From assembly GCA_022703445.1 (NCBI GenBank), contig JAKLDR010000032.1:1-41734 (forward strand): a DNA stretch of 41,734 nt, in the 5' to 3' direction. The DNA comes from Planctomycetota bacterium (GTDB lineage Bacteria; Planctomycetota; SZUA-567; JAKLDR01). The stretch's first letter is position 1. Each line of letters starts with the position of its first letter. The notes below the pieces were generated by a model that saw only the letters and a program-made list of their open reading frames with translations, was not told the DNA's origin and did not search any database. The position numbers and the translations under genes were made by a program. Positions 1 to 7,460 of the stretch are shown in pieces.

Positions 1-1032
1 CACCGGCCCGGTCACCGGGGTCGGGGTTGGCTTGGGCGCCGTCAGCGGCGGCGGCTCCGGCCTGGGGGTGGTCAGCGGGGGTGGCTGCACGGGCGCCGGG
101 GTGGGGGCGGGGGTCGTGGGCGGGGTGGTCGGGACGGGAGCCGTCACGGGCGGCGGCGTCGGTTTCGGATCGACCATCGCCACCTGGACCGGCTTCTTCC
201 CCGGGTCCGGCACGGGCGGCGGCGCCAACGGTGAGGCTTCCGGCGCGGTCATGGCCGTGTCGACCTTGTCGCGGGCCGAGGCGAGCAGGTCGTCGGCCTT
301 CTTGAGCAGGTCGTCGGTGGAGGGCAGCTCGACCTTGCGGTCCTTGAGCCAGGTCTCGACCCCGCCCATCTCCTGCTTGACCTGGGCCACCAGGTTCTGC
401 GAGCGGTCCCGGAGGTCTCGCCCGCTGCGGAACATGCTCTGCACGAAGCGGATCCAGCCTTCCTCGCTGGACAGGTCCGGCATGCCATCGGCGATGACGC
501 TGCGGGCCACCAGCACGCCCACGAGGAGCACGGCTGCCAGGACGGCGATGCGCGAGAGCCGGCGGAACCAACTCTTGCGAGGGGGGTCGCCCGATTCCTG
601 GCCGGGGGCCGCTTCGGCCGGCACGGACTCCGGCTCCGGCTCGGGCGGCGGGGCGGCGTTCCTGCGCGGCGGCTGCGATTGCGGTTTGGCGGGCCGCTCG
701 ACGGCCGCCGGGCGGGGAGCCGGGCGCTGTGCCGCCGGCTTGGGTCCCGGCGCTGCGGCGGGAGCGGGCCTGGGGGCCGGCTTCGGCGCGGTTCCGGCCG
801 GCGCCTTCTGTGCGGGTGCCGGTGCTGCGGCCGGCTTTGCCGGCGGCCTGGCGGCGGGAGCCGGCGCTCCGCCGGGTGCCTGGCGCTGGGCGGGACGCGT
901 TGGCTGCGCTGCGGCCGGCTTTCCGGCTACGGGAGCCCCCGGGGCGGCAGGGCGTCCCGCCGGGGCTGGCCCGGGCTGGCGCGAGGACGGTCTCTTTCCG
1001 GACGGATTGGGAGTCGGCGCTGGCGCTGCCAT
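1..1032 (-). CDS. Proline/alanine-rich single-pass membrane protein, partial (C-terminus beyond window)
   Basis: Translating the minus strand from the ATG at 1032 gives 344 codons without a stop to the window edge. Residues 1-155 are a Pro/Ala/Arg-rich low-complexity segment. Residues about 159-178 (core LAAVLLVGVLVA) form one transmembrane helix preceded by basic residues RRLSR, so the N-terminus is probably cytoplasmic. Residues 185-264 are charged and probably helical, and after that the chain is again rich in Pro and Thr. A strong ribosome site (GCGGAGG) and a plausible promoter lie just upstream. The layout (P/A-rich cytoplasmic arm, one helix, P/T-rich linker) matches the SPOR-domain protein at 10834-12159, so a small periplasmic domain may follow outside the window; that is inference. 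The function is not recognised. Confidence 0.7.
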   Translation of the reverse strand, partial: MAAPAPTPNPSGKRPSSRQPGPAPAGRPAAPGAPVAGKPAAAQPTRPAQRQAPGGAPAPAARPPAKPAAAPAPAQKAPAGTAPKPAPRPAPAAAPGPKPAAQRPAPRPAAVERPAKPQSQPPRRNAAPPPEPEPESVPAEAAPGQESGDPPRKSWFRRLSRIAVLAAVLLVGVLVARSVIADGMPDLSSEEGWIRFVQSMFRSGRDLRDRSQNLVAQVKQEMGGVETWLKDRKVELPSTDDLLKKADDLLASARDKVDTAMTAPEASPLAPPPVPDPGKKPVQVAMVDPKPTPPPVTAPVPTTPPTTPAPTPAPVQPPPLTTPRPEPPPLTAPKPTPTPVTGPV

Positions 1033-1050
1033 GGTCAGCCCTCCGCAGAA

Positions 1051-1079
1051 ATGGTACCGCGGTTGCGGAGGTCAATCAA
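1051..1079 (-). promoter_or_regulatory. Candidate sigma-70 promoter for the P/A-rich membrane protein
   Basis: On the minus strand TTGATT (1079-1074) is followed by a 17-base spacer and TACCAT (1056-1051). The start codon lies about 20 bases further on, after GGAGG. Spacing is ideal and each box departs from consensus at two positions. Confidence 0.45.
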
Positions 1080-1149
1080 GCTTCAAAAAGCGTGGTGGCC
1101 GGGCACGGACACATGACACGATAGGCGACGAGTCCCAGGATGAGGCCAC

Positions 1150-1273
1150 AACGGCAATTCTCACGCCAAGGCGCCAAGAACGCCAAGAACTGCTGGGCCT
1201 CTCCTCTCTCGACAAAGAAGGCGCAGCCGTTGTTGTTCTTGGCGGCTTTGCGTCTTGGCGCGAGACTGCCGTT
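1150..1273. repeat. Long inverted repeat built from the word CGCCAAGA (element A1)
   Basis: The left arm (1150-1190) contains three imperfect copies of CGCCAAG(A). The right arm (1235-1273) is its near reverse complement. The arms share the ends AACGGCA...TCTC and CGCCAAGAAC and are separated by a 44-base loop. The element fills much of the 276-base gap between two minus-strand genes. A second copy with the same outer end (CTCACGCCAAG) lies at 6145-6219. Confidence 0.85.
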
Positions 1274-1308
1274 TTGGTCGCCCGAAGTATCGCGCGCCCG
1301 CCGGGCAT

Positions 1309-2754
1309 TCAGCGCCGGAGTTCGAAGACCTCGTCGTAGACCTCGCGCTTGTTCGGATCGCGGTCCGCCCGCGACAGGCCGCCGTCGTCCCGGCGGTTCT
1401 TGCCGACGCTCCAGACCTTGCAGCCCGCCGCGGTGCGCTTGTAGAGGAAGTCCTTGCCGGTGAACGGGTCGGCCGGCAGCGTCTTGAAGTGCTCGGGGAA
1501 CTTCTCGGAAAGCTCGGCGAGTCTTTCCGGGTAGGCGCCGAACTTCAGTCTGTGGAGCCGGCAGCCGAGGGACAACTGGGCGGCGCGGAGGCGGGCAAGG
1601 ATGCTGGCGTCGGAGGCAAGCTCATTCGGTACGGCGTCGAGCAGATCGCCGGAGAGCAGTTTCCACCACTCCTTCTGCCGCAGGGCATCGTTGTGCGTGT
1701 TCTCGGCCAGGTCCAGCGCCTCGGGGTAGGGTCGAGATGCTGCGGCGGCGTATCTCCGCATGACCGTCTCGCAGAATCTGGCGTCCCGGACAGCATAGCC
1801 GCCGCGCTGCCAGAGTACAGTCTTGCACGTTGCCAGAAGACGTTCCCGGTCGTTAGGCGGGGTTGTGGCATTGCCGGGGATGAGGTTCAAGACTCCGGGG
1901 AGCTGCAGCAGCTCTTGCGTTGATACTTCGCCGGAGACCAGTGGCCCGAAGTAGGCGCGGAGAGCAAAGGCGGTTTCGACCCGCAGATGTTCCTCGAGGT
2001 TGCCGCGGTCAGTCTCGCACCGGCGGAGGGAGGTGAGCAGTCTGGATATGTCGGCCTCCAGCAGATCGCCGTCGTTGATCACGGCCTGGATTCCGGCGAC
2101 CGCCAGGTTCTCACAGGCCGACCGGAGCGTGCGGGAGAGCAGCGTCCTCTGCGCGTCGGCGTCGCCGGTCAGCCTCAGGGCCATGAGCAACAGGTCCGTG
2201 GCCTCGCCGGTCGCGCCTGCCCGCGCCTTGAGTCGGGCGGAGATGGACAGGAACCGTACGGCATGGCGTGTCTCGAAGTTGTATCCCCTGTAGGTGGACC
2301 TGAGGTTGCGCAGATCAGGTGGGCGTTGGCAGGAGGGTCGCTCCTGGGCCTTCCGGAGCGCAGCCAGGAACGACTCGTTGGTCTTCAGGAAGCCGGCCAA
2401 GATGTCGGGGGCGACCTCCAGAGCCTTGTCTATCGAGTACAGCCTGTTCCGATCGGCCTCGCCGGCCCCGCACTTCGCCGGGTCCACGTACAGCCGGAAG
2501 GCCTCGTCATACAGCTCCGCCGCGTTCTCCTCCTCCGGAACCCGCGGCCGCTCGGATTCGACCTCGGCGACCAGCGCCTCGGCATGCCGGAGGAACTCCC
2601 GCCTGGCGTGGAGGAGGCTGAAGTACCAGTAACCAAGGCCCAGCAGCGCCAGCCCCAGGAGGCCCAGGCCGATCCTCAGGCAGCCGAGCTTCCGGACGCG
2701 CGGCGGCGCCTCGCCGGCAGGCTCTGCGGTACTGGCCGTTGGTTCCATTCCCAC
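1309..2754 (-). CDS. Membrane-anchored protein of unknown function, planctomycete-type C-terminus
   Basis: A 481-residue protein. After a short cytoplasmic segment there is one hydrophobic helix at about residues 28-47 (LGLLGLALLGLGYWYF), so most of the protein probably faces the periplasm. The rest is helix-rich with no catalytic motif I recognise. The C-terminus reads LPADPFTGKDFLYKR and then SVGKNRRDDGG. From memory, that DPFTGK...VGxxxxDDGG ending is common in large families of uncharacterised planctomycete and related proteins. It ends with ELRR and TGA. It lies 31 bases downstream of rlmN on the same strand and could be co-transcribed, but the interval holds a repeat. No function is assigned. 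Confidence 0.75.
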   Translation of the reverse strand: MGMEPTASTAEPAGEAPPRVRKLGCLRIGLGLLGLALLGLGYWYFSLLHARREFLRHAEALVAEVESERPRVPEEENAAELYDEAFRLYVDPAKCGAGEADRNRLYSIDKALEVAPDILAGFLKTNESFLAALRKAQERPSCQRPPDLRNLRSTYRGYNFETRHAVRFLSISARLKARAGATGEATDLLLMALRLTGDADAQRTLLSRTLRSACENLAVAGIQAVINDGDLLEADISRLLTSLRRCETDRGNLEEHLRVETAFALRAYFGPLVSGEVSTQELLQLPGVLNLIPGNATTPPNDRERLLATCKTVLWQRGGYAVRDARFCETVMRRYAAAASRPYPEALDLAENTHNDALRQKEWWKLLSGDLLDAVPNELASDASILARLRAAQLSLGCRLHRLKFGAYPERLAELSEKFPEHFKTLPADPFTGKDFLYKRTAAGCKVWSVGKNRRDDGGLSRADRDPNKREVYDEVFELRR

Positions 2755-2757
2755 CGA

Positions 2758-2788
2758 ACCTCTGTGTCCTCTGCGTCCTCTGTGGTTA
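2758..2788. repeat. Short tandem-word repeat (CCTCTGTG/CCTCTGCG) at the rlmN stop codon (element B)
   Basis: Three near-identical units (CTCTGTGTC, CTCTGCGTC, CTCTGTGG) occur in tandem. On the minus strand the element begins at the rlmN TAA stop, so the repeat supplies the stop codon and fills the 31-base gap to the next gene. There is no inverted partner arm. Confidence 0.7.
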
Positions 2789-3883
2789 GCTCTCTTCTCG
2801 CAACCTCAGCTGCCCGCAGGCCGCCTCGATGTCCCGGCCGCGGCGCTTGCGGATGATGACCTCCACCCCCCGCTCGGCCAGGACGTCGCGGAAGGCCTTG
2901 ACCTTGTCCTCGGGCGGCGCGGAGTACTGGCCCTGCCCGCCGGTGTTGAGCGCTATGAGGTTGACCTTGGCCGGGCGGCGGCGGAGCAGCGCGGCGAGCT
3001 CCTCGGCGTGGGTGCGGCTGGCGTTGACCCCGGCGATCAGGACGTACTCCACCATGTAGCGCCGGCCGGTGACCCGCGCGTAGTTGCCGGCGGCCTCCAG
3101 GATCTCGATGATGCCCCACTTCCCGGCGGTCGGGATGATCCTGCGGCGGGTCTCCTCGTCCGGGGCGTGGAGGCTGACCGCCAGGTTGACATGCGGCCAC
3201 TCCTCGGCCATCCGGACCATGCCCGGCACCATCCCGACGGTGCTCACCGTGATGTGGCGCGCACCCAGGCCCAGGCAGTCCGGAGAGTTCAGCCGCCGGA
3301 CCGCCTCCAGGGAGTTGTCGTAGTTGGCCAGCGGCTCGCCCATGCCCATGAGCACCACGCTGGTGGCGCGGGTCCCCGCGAGCTTGGCCATGAGCAGGAC
3401 CTGCTCGACTATCTCCCAGTGGTAGAGGCTGCCCTTCAGGCCGCCGGCGGTCGAGGCGCAGAAGGCGCAGCCCATGGCGCAGCCGACCTGGGTGGAGACG
3501 CACACGGAGAGCTTGCGGCGGGCGCCGTCAGCGGCCCCCGCGTCGCTCTCCGGGCTTCCGGCGCCCGCGCCGGCATCGTCCTCCTCCGGCATGGCCACCG
3601 CCTCGATGTGGGCGCCGGACGCGGTGGCGAGCAACGCCTTGATGGTGCCGTCGTGGCGCGAGCGCAGGACGGTCTTCTCGGCCAGCGAGACGACCGGCAG
3701 CTCGGCGGCAAGCTGCGCGCGGAGCTCCTTGGACAGGTTGGTCATCCCGGCGTAGTCGAGGACCCCCTTCTTCCAGAGCCACTCCCGGAGCTGCCGCCCG
3801 CGGAAGGCGGGGAGCCCGCGCTCCTTCAGAAAGGCGGCCAGCTCGTCCGGCGTCAGGGAGGTCAGCGGGCGTTTGGATCCCAT
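2786..3883 (-). CDS. rlmN: Dual-specificity RNA methyltransferase RlmN (radical SAM)
   Basis: RlmN methylates C2 of A2503 in 23S rRNA, and A37 of some tRNAs, using two S-adenosylmethionines and a [4Fe-4S] cluster. The 365-residue product has the family's CxxxCxxC cluster motif as CAMGCAFC near residue 135, GMGEPLANYDN, and the C-terminal ACGQL whose Cys is the methyl-transfer cysteine. The N-terminal helical domain (WLWKKGV..., NLSKELR) is present. A low-complexity insertion rich in Asp, Gly and Ala (about residues 99-122) precedes LSVCVSTQVGC and is longer than usual. It starts 9 bases after the ptb stop, so the two genes probably form an operon. Length is normal. Confidence 0.95.
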   Translation of the reverse strand: MGSKRPLTSLTPDELAAFLKERGLPAFRGRQLREWLWKKGVLDYAGMTNLSKELRAQLAAELPVVSLAEKTVLRSRHDGTIKALLATASGAHIEAVAMPEEDDAGAGAGSPESDAGAADGARRKLSVCVSTQVGCAMGCAFCASTAGGLKGSLYHWEIVEQVLLMAKLAGTRATSVVLMGMGEPLANYDNSLEAVRRLNSPDCLGLGARHITVSTVGMVPGMVRMAEEWPHVNLAVSLHAPDEETRRRIIPTAGKWGIIEILEAAGNYARVTGRRYMVEYVLIAGVNASRTHAEELAALLRRRPAKVNLIALNTGGQGQYSAPPEDKVKAFRDVLAERGVEVIIRKRRGRDIEAACGQLRLREES

Positions 3884-3892
3884 GGTTCGGTC

Positions 3893-4903
3893 CTAGTAGT
3901 GTACCTTGCCGATCTTCAGCCGGCCCTCGCGCTCGTAGTTGGTCATGAGCACGGCCACGGCGATGCTGAAGAGCTTGCTGCGGGCGCTGTCCGCGCGGCT
4001 GGGCAGGACCACGGGGCGGAGGGCCCCGACCAGCACCCCGGCCACGTCCCCGCCGGCCAGATAGACGAAGCTCTTGGCCAGGAGGTTGCCGGCCTCGATG
4101 TCCGGGGCGATGAGCACGTCGGCCCGCCCGGCCACCGGCCCGGAGAGCTTCTTGTGCCGGGCGGCGGCCTCGCTCAGCGCGTTGTCCAGGGCGAAGGGGC
4201 CGTCGATCACGCAGGGGACCGTGAACTGGCGGTGCTCGGCCATCTTGGCCAGGGTGGCGGCCTCCACGGTGGCCGGCATGGCCGGGTTGACCACCTCGGT
4301 GGCGGCCAGCACCGCCACCCGGGGCTCCTCCAGGCCGAACATCCGCGCCACGTGCAGGGCGTTGAGGATGATGTCCGCCTTGGTGGCCAGGTTGGGGGCG
4401 ATGTTCATGGCCGCGTCCGAGACGAAGAGCGGCCGGCCCAGGCTGGTCGCCTCCAGGACGAAGACGTGGCTCATGACCGAGCCGGTGCGCAGCCCGGCAT
4501 CCTTGTCCAGCACCGCCCGCAGGAAGTCGTCGGTGTGGATGTAGCCCTTCATGACGATGTCGGCCGTGCCGTCCCGGGCCAGGCGCACCGCCTGCGCGGC
4601 GGCCTTCAGCGGGTCGGGCTCGTCGACGACGCAGGCGCTGTCGACCTCGGCGCCGGCCGCCGCGGCCGCGGCCAGGATCCCGGCCCGGTCTCCGACCAGC
4701 ACGTACTCGGCGATGCCCCGCTGGCGGGCCTCGACCGCGGCGGCGACCGCCGCCTCGTCCTGGGCGCAGGCCACGGCCACGCGCCTCAGCGGGAACCCCC
4801 GGATGGCCTCGAGCACGCCGTCGAAGCCCGAGATCAGGGGCCGGGGCGGGCTGGCGGGCGGCGGGGGCTGGGGGCCGGCCTTCCGGGACTTCCTTTCCGC
4901 CAT
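3893..4903 (-). CDS. ptb: Phosphate acyl (butyryl/acetyl)transferase
   Basis: A 336-residue member of the PTA/PTB family, which interconverts acyl-CoA and acyl phosphate and, with a kinase, yields ATP by substrate-level phosphorylation. Visible family blocks are KGYIHTDDFLRAVLDK, SDAAMNIAPNL, VNPAMPATVEA, VIDGPFALDNA and the C-terminal APDIEAGNLLAKSF. The length fits the short Ptb type rather than long Pta. The ATG at 4903 was preferred over an upstream in-frame start because GGAGGAAA lies seven bases before it and a promoter lies 25-55 bases upstream. It leads the rlmN operon. No acyl kinase gene is nearby. Whether the substrate is butyryl- or acetyl-CoA cannot be read from sequence. Confidence 0.85.
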   Translation of the reverse strand: MAERKSRKAGPQPPPPASPPRPLISGFDGVLEAIRGFPLRRVAVACAQDEAAVAAAVEARQRGIAEYVLVGDRAGILAAAAAAGAEVDSACVVDEPDPLKAAAQAVRLARDGTADIVMKGYIHTDDFLRAVLDKDAGLRTGSVMSHVFVLEATSLGRPLFVSDAAMNIAPNLATKADIILNALHVARMFGLEEPRVAVLAATEVVNPAMPATVEAATLAKMAEHRQFTVPCVIDGPFALDNALSEAAARHKKLSGPVAGRADVLIAPDIEAGNLLAKSFVYLAGGDVAGVLVGALRPVVLPSRADSARSKLFSIAVAVLMTNYEREGRLKIGKVHY

Positions 4904-4928
4904 GGGCGTTTCCTCCGGTGACTGCGGC

Positions 4929-4957
4929 AGTGTACCCGCCGGCGGCCGGGGAAGCAA
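4929..4957 (-). promoter_or_regulatory. Candidate sigma-70 promoter for ptb-rlmN
   Basis: On the minus strand TTGCTT (4957-4952), a 17-base spacer and TACACT (4934-4929) lie 25 bases before the ptb start. It is divergent from the candidate ispG promoter, whose -35 box starts 30 bases away. Confidence 0.5.
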
Positions 4958-4987
4958 ATGGCGTGTATCGGCGCGCCCCAAGTATTC

Positions 4988-5015
4988 TTGAAACCTCCCT
5001 CCGGGCGGCTAACAT
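4988..5015 (+). promoter_or_regulatory. Candidate sigma-70 promoter for ispG-dxr-rseP
   Basis: TTGAAA (4988-4993), a 16-base spacer and TAACAT (5010-5015). Transcription would begin near 5022. That leaves too short a leader for the ATG at 5032 but a normal leader for the TTG at 5068, which supports the later start. Confidence 0.45.
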
Positions 5016-5067
5016 ATATCGTTGGGCGGGCATGCCCCCACGACTTCGAGGACGCGAGGGACCAGTT

Positions 5068-6255
5068 TTGTCGGAACACATCGAACGGCGCGCCAGCCGG
5101 CCGGTTCGCGCCGGGCGCCTGGTTATTGGCGGCTCCGCCCCGGTCTCCGTCCAGAGCATGACCAAGACGGACCCCGAGGACGTGCGCGCCACGCTGGCCC
5201 AGGTGCGGCGGCTGGCCGCTGCCGGCGCCGAGCTGGTCCGCCTGACCGTGCCGAGCTTCCGGGCGGCCGAGGCCTTCGGCCGCGTTCGGGCGGGCAGCCC
5301 CGTGCCGCTGGTGGCCGACACCCACTTCGACGCCCGGCTGGCCATGGCCGCCCTCGACGCCGGGGCCGACAAGGTCCGGGTCAACCCCGGCACCACCCGG
5401 AGCACGGCGCTGCGCGACTTCGCCCGGGAGAGCGGCCGCCGGCGGGTGCCGGTCCGCATCGGGGTCAACTCCGGATCGGTCTACACCCGTTCGGGCCGCG
5501 GCCGCGACCTGGCCGCCGACATGGTCCGCGCGGCGGTGGCCGCCGCCCGGCGCTTCGAGGACTGGGGCCAGCCGCAGATCGTGCTCTCCATGAAGGCGCC
5601 TACCGTGGCCGAGACCGTCCGGGCCTACCGGCTGGCCGCCGAGAAGTGCGACTACCCCCTGCACATCGGCGTGACCGCCGCCGGCCCCCAGGACCTGGCC
5701 GCCGCCAAGAGTTTCGCGGCGCTCGGGGCGCTGCTGGTCGACGGCATCGGCGACACCCTGCGCTTCAGCTTCACCGGCGACCCCGAGCCCGAGGTGGAGG
5801 CCGGCCTCACCCTGCTGCGCGCGTTGGGCCTGCGCCGCGAAGGCCCGGAGATCTGGAGCTGCCCCACATGCGGCCGCTGCAAGATTGACCTGGTGCGCCT
5901 GGTCGAGCGCGTCCGCCGGGAGGTGGCCGGCATCGGGGCCCCGATCACCGTGGCGGTGATGGGTTGCGTGGTCAACGGCCCCGGCGAGGCCTCGGCCGCC
6001 GACGTGGGCCTGGCCGGCACCCCCGATGGCGCGGTGCTCTTCGCCGGCGGCCAGCGCCTCAGGCGCGTCAAGGGCGAGGGCGCGATGGTCAAGGCCCTGG
6101 TCGCCGAGGCCCGGAGGATGGCTAAGGGGAGAACCGGAGCCGGCCTCACGCCAAGACGCCAAGACGCCAAGACGGAACACCATCGGGCTGGTCTTGGCGG
6201 CTCGGCGGCTGGGCGTGAGAAACGTTCCTCGTCCCGGCGAGGCCGGCACGGATGA
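5068..6255 (+). CDS. ispG: 4-hydroxy-3-methylbut-2-enyl diphosphate synthase (MEP pathway)
   Basis: IspG reduces MEcPP to HMBPP, the penultimate MEP-pathway step, with a [4Fe-4S] cluster. The product begins SEHIERRASRPV and has the family block APVSVQSMTKTDPED. The cluster ligands are CPTCGRC and MGCVVNGPGEASAADVG. It is the short bacterial form without the plant-type insert. Start: TTG 5068 has GAGGGA upstream and matches the usual N-terminal length, while the in-frame ATG at 5032 would give 12 more residues and a very short leader. The last about 45 codons, after RRMAKG, are not conserved IspG sequence. They are read from a hairpin repeat (6145-6219), which gives a basic tail and brings the stop to an ATGA overlap with dxr. 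Confidence 0.93.
   Translation: MSEHIERRASRPVRAGRLVIGGSAPVSVQSMTKTDPEDVRATLAQVRRLAAAGAELVRLTVPSFRAAEAFGRVRAGSPVPLVADTHFDARLAMAALDAGADKVRVNPGTTRSTALRDFARESGRRRVPVRIGVNSGSVYTRSGRGRDLAADMVRAAVAAARRFEDWGQPQIVLSMKAPTVAETVRAYRLAAEKCDYPLHIGVTAAGPQDLAAAKSFAALGALLVDGIGDTLRFSFTGDPEPEVEAGLTLLRALGLRREGPEIWSCPTCGRCKIDLVRLVERVRREVAGIGAPITVAVMGCVVNGPGEASAADVGLAGTPDGAVLFAGGQRLRRVKGEGAMVKALVAEARRMAKGRTGAGLTPRRQDAKTEHHRAGLGGSAAGREKRSSSRRGRHG
6145..6219. repeat. Inverted repeat of the word CGCCAAGA inside the ispG 3' end (element A2)
   Basis: The left arm (6145-6173) has three exact tandem copies of the nine-base unit CGCCAAGAC (the first after CTCA). The right arm (6191-6219) is its reverse complement at 25 of 29 positions. 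The loop is 17 bases. It shares the outer end CTCACGCCAAG with element A1 and is translated as part of IspG. Confidence 0.85.
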
Positions 6256-7460
6256 AGCGCCTGGCCGTCCTCGGTTCGACGGGATCGATCGGCACCAGCA
6301 CCCTGCTGGTGGCCGACGGGCTCCGCGACCTTGTCAGGATCGAGGCCCTGGCCGCCGGGACGAGCTGGCAGAAGCTCGCCGAGCAGTGCCGCGCCGTCGG
6401 GACTCCGCGGCTGCTGGCCATGGCCGACGCCGCATCGGCCCGGCAGCTCGAGAAGGAGCTCAAGCTCACCGCCGGGACGGTGCTGGTCGGCGAGGAGGGC
6501 ATGCGCCGGATCGCCGCCGACCCGAACGTGGACGTGGTCCTGACCGCCATGGTCGGCGCCCAGGGGCTGGGGCCGACGCTGGCCGCGGTCGAGGCGGGCA
6601 AGACCCTGGCGCTGGCCAACAAGGAGCCGCTGGTCATGGCCGGCGCGCTGGTCATGGCCGCGGCGAAGAAGAGCGGCGCGACCATCCTGCCGGTCGACAG
6701 CGAGCACTCGGCGGTGTTTCAGCTGCTGGGTGCAAGGCGCAAGGTGCAAGGTTCAAGCTCCGGAGCCGCCGGCGTCCAGTCATCCTTGAACCCCGTCAGC
6801 CGCATCATCCTCTGCGCTTCCGGCGGGCCCTTCCGGACCTGGCCGGCCGAGCGGATCGGGCGCGCCACCGTCGAGGACGCGCTCAACCACCCGACCTGGG
6901 ACATGGGCCGGAAGATCACGGTGGACAGCGCCACGCTGATGAACAAGGCCCTGGAGGTCATCGAGGCCCACTGGCTCTTCAGCGCGGACTTCGACCGGAT
7001 CGGCGTGCTCATCCAGCCGCAGTCGCTGATCCACGCCATGGTCGAGTTCGCCGACGGGACGCTGCTGGCCCACCTGAGCGCCCCGGACATGTGCCTGCCC
7101 ATCCAGTACGCCCTGACCTGGCCCGAGCGCCGGCCCTTCGCCGGGATGAAGACCCTGGGTCTGGCCGATCTGGCCGGCCTGTCGTTCGAGGCTCCGGACA
7201 CCGGGCGCTTCCCGGCGCTGGAACTGGGTTACCGCGCCGGGCGGGCCGGGGGCACGGCCGGCGCGGCGCTGAACGGAGCCAACGAGGCTGCCGTGGAGCT
7301 ATTCCTGGCCGGGCGGATCCCCTTCGGGGAGATTCCCCGCCTGGTGGCCGCGGCGCTCGACGCCCATGAGGTGCGGACGGCCGCGGACCTCGCGGCGGTG
7401 GTCGCCGCCGACCGATGGGCGCGGGAGTTCGTTGCGAAAGGGGCTGCATCCCTGTGCTGA
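6252..7460 (+). CDS. dxr: 1-deoxy-D-xylulose 5-phosphate reductoisomerase
   Basis: Dxr converts DXP to MEP with NADPH, the first committed MEP-pathway step. In the 402-residue product I see the NADPH loop GSTGSIGTSTL (residues 8-18), LANKEPLVMAG, the metal/substrate region PVDSEHSAVFQ, ASGGPFR, HPTWDMGRKITVDSATLMNK and ALNGANEAAVELF. Between VFQ and ASGGPFR, bacterial Dxr usually has a short segment. Here there are about 15 extra residues (about 160-181), encoded by a GTGCAAGG-type repeat in frame. The start overlaps the ispG stop by four bases and the stop overlaps the rseP GTG, so the three genes are translationally coupled. Catalytic motifs are intact, so activity is expected. Confidence 0.95.
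   Translation: MKRLAVLGSTGSIGTSTLLVADGLRDLVRIEALAAGTSWQKLAEQCRAVGTPRLLAMADAASARQLEKELKLTAGTVLVGEEGMRRIAADPNVDVVLTAMVGAQGLGPTLAAVEAGKTLALANKEPLVMAGALVMAAAKKSGATILPVDSEHSAVFQLLGARRKVQGSSSGAAGVQSSLNPVSRIILCASGGPFRTWPAERIGRATVEDALNHPTWDMGRKITVDSATLMNKALEVIEAHWLFSADFDRIGVLIQPQSLIHAMVEFADGTLLAHLSAPDMCLPIQYALTWPERRPFAGMKTLGLADLAGLSFEAPDTGRFPALELGYRAGRAGGTAGAALNGANEAAVELFLAGRIPFGEIPRLVAAALDAHEVRTAADLAAVVAADRWAREFVAKGAASLC
6729..6794. repeat. Word repeat GTGCAAGG with short inverted partner, in frame inside dxr (element C)
   Basis: Positions 6729-6757 hold the tandem words GTGCAAGGC, GCAAGGT, GCAAGGTTCAAG. The short inverse CTTGAACC lies at 6786-6793 after a loop of about 28 bases. The reading frame of dxr stays open through it. 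Confidence 0.7.

Noticed and set aside
3008..4921. A 637-codon open frame on the plus strand opposite rlmN and ptb
   Set aside because: It is an antisense shadow caused by high GC. Its translation is low-complexity Gly/His/Arg/Val, while the minus-strand frames show clear enzyme motifs.
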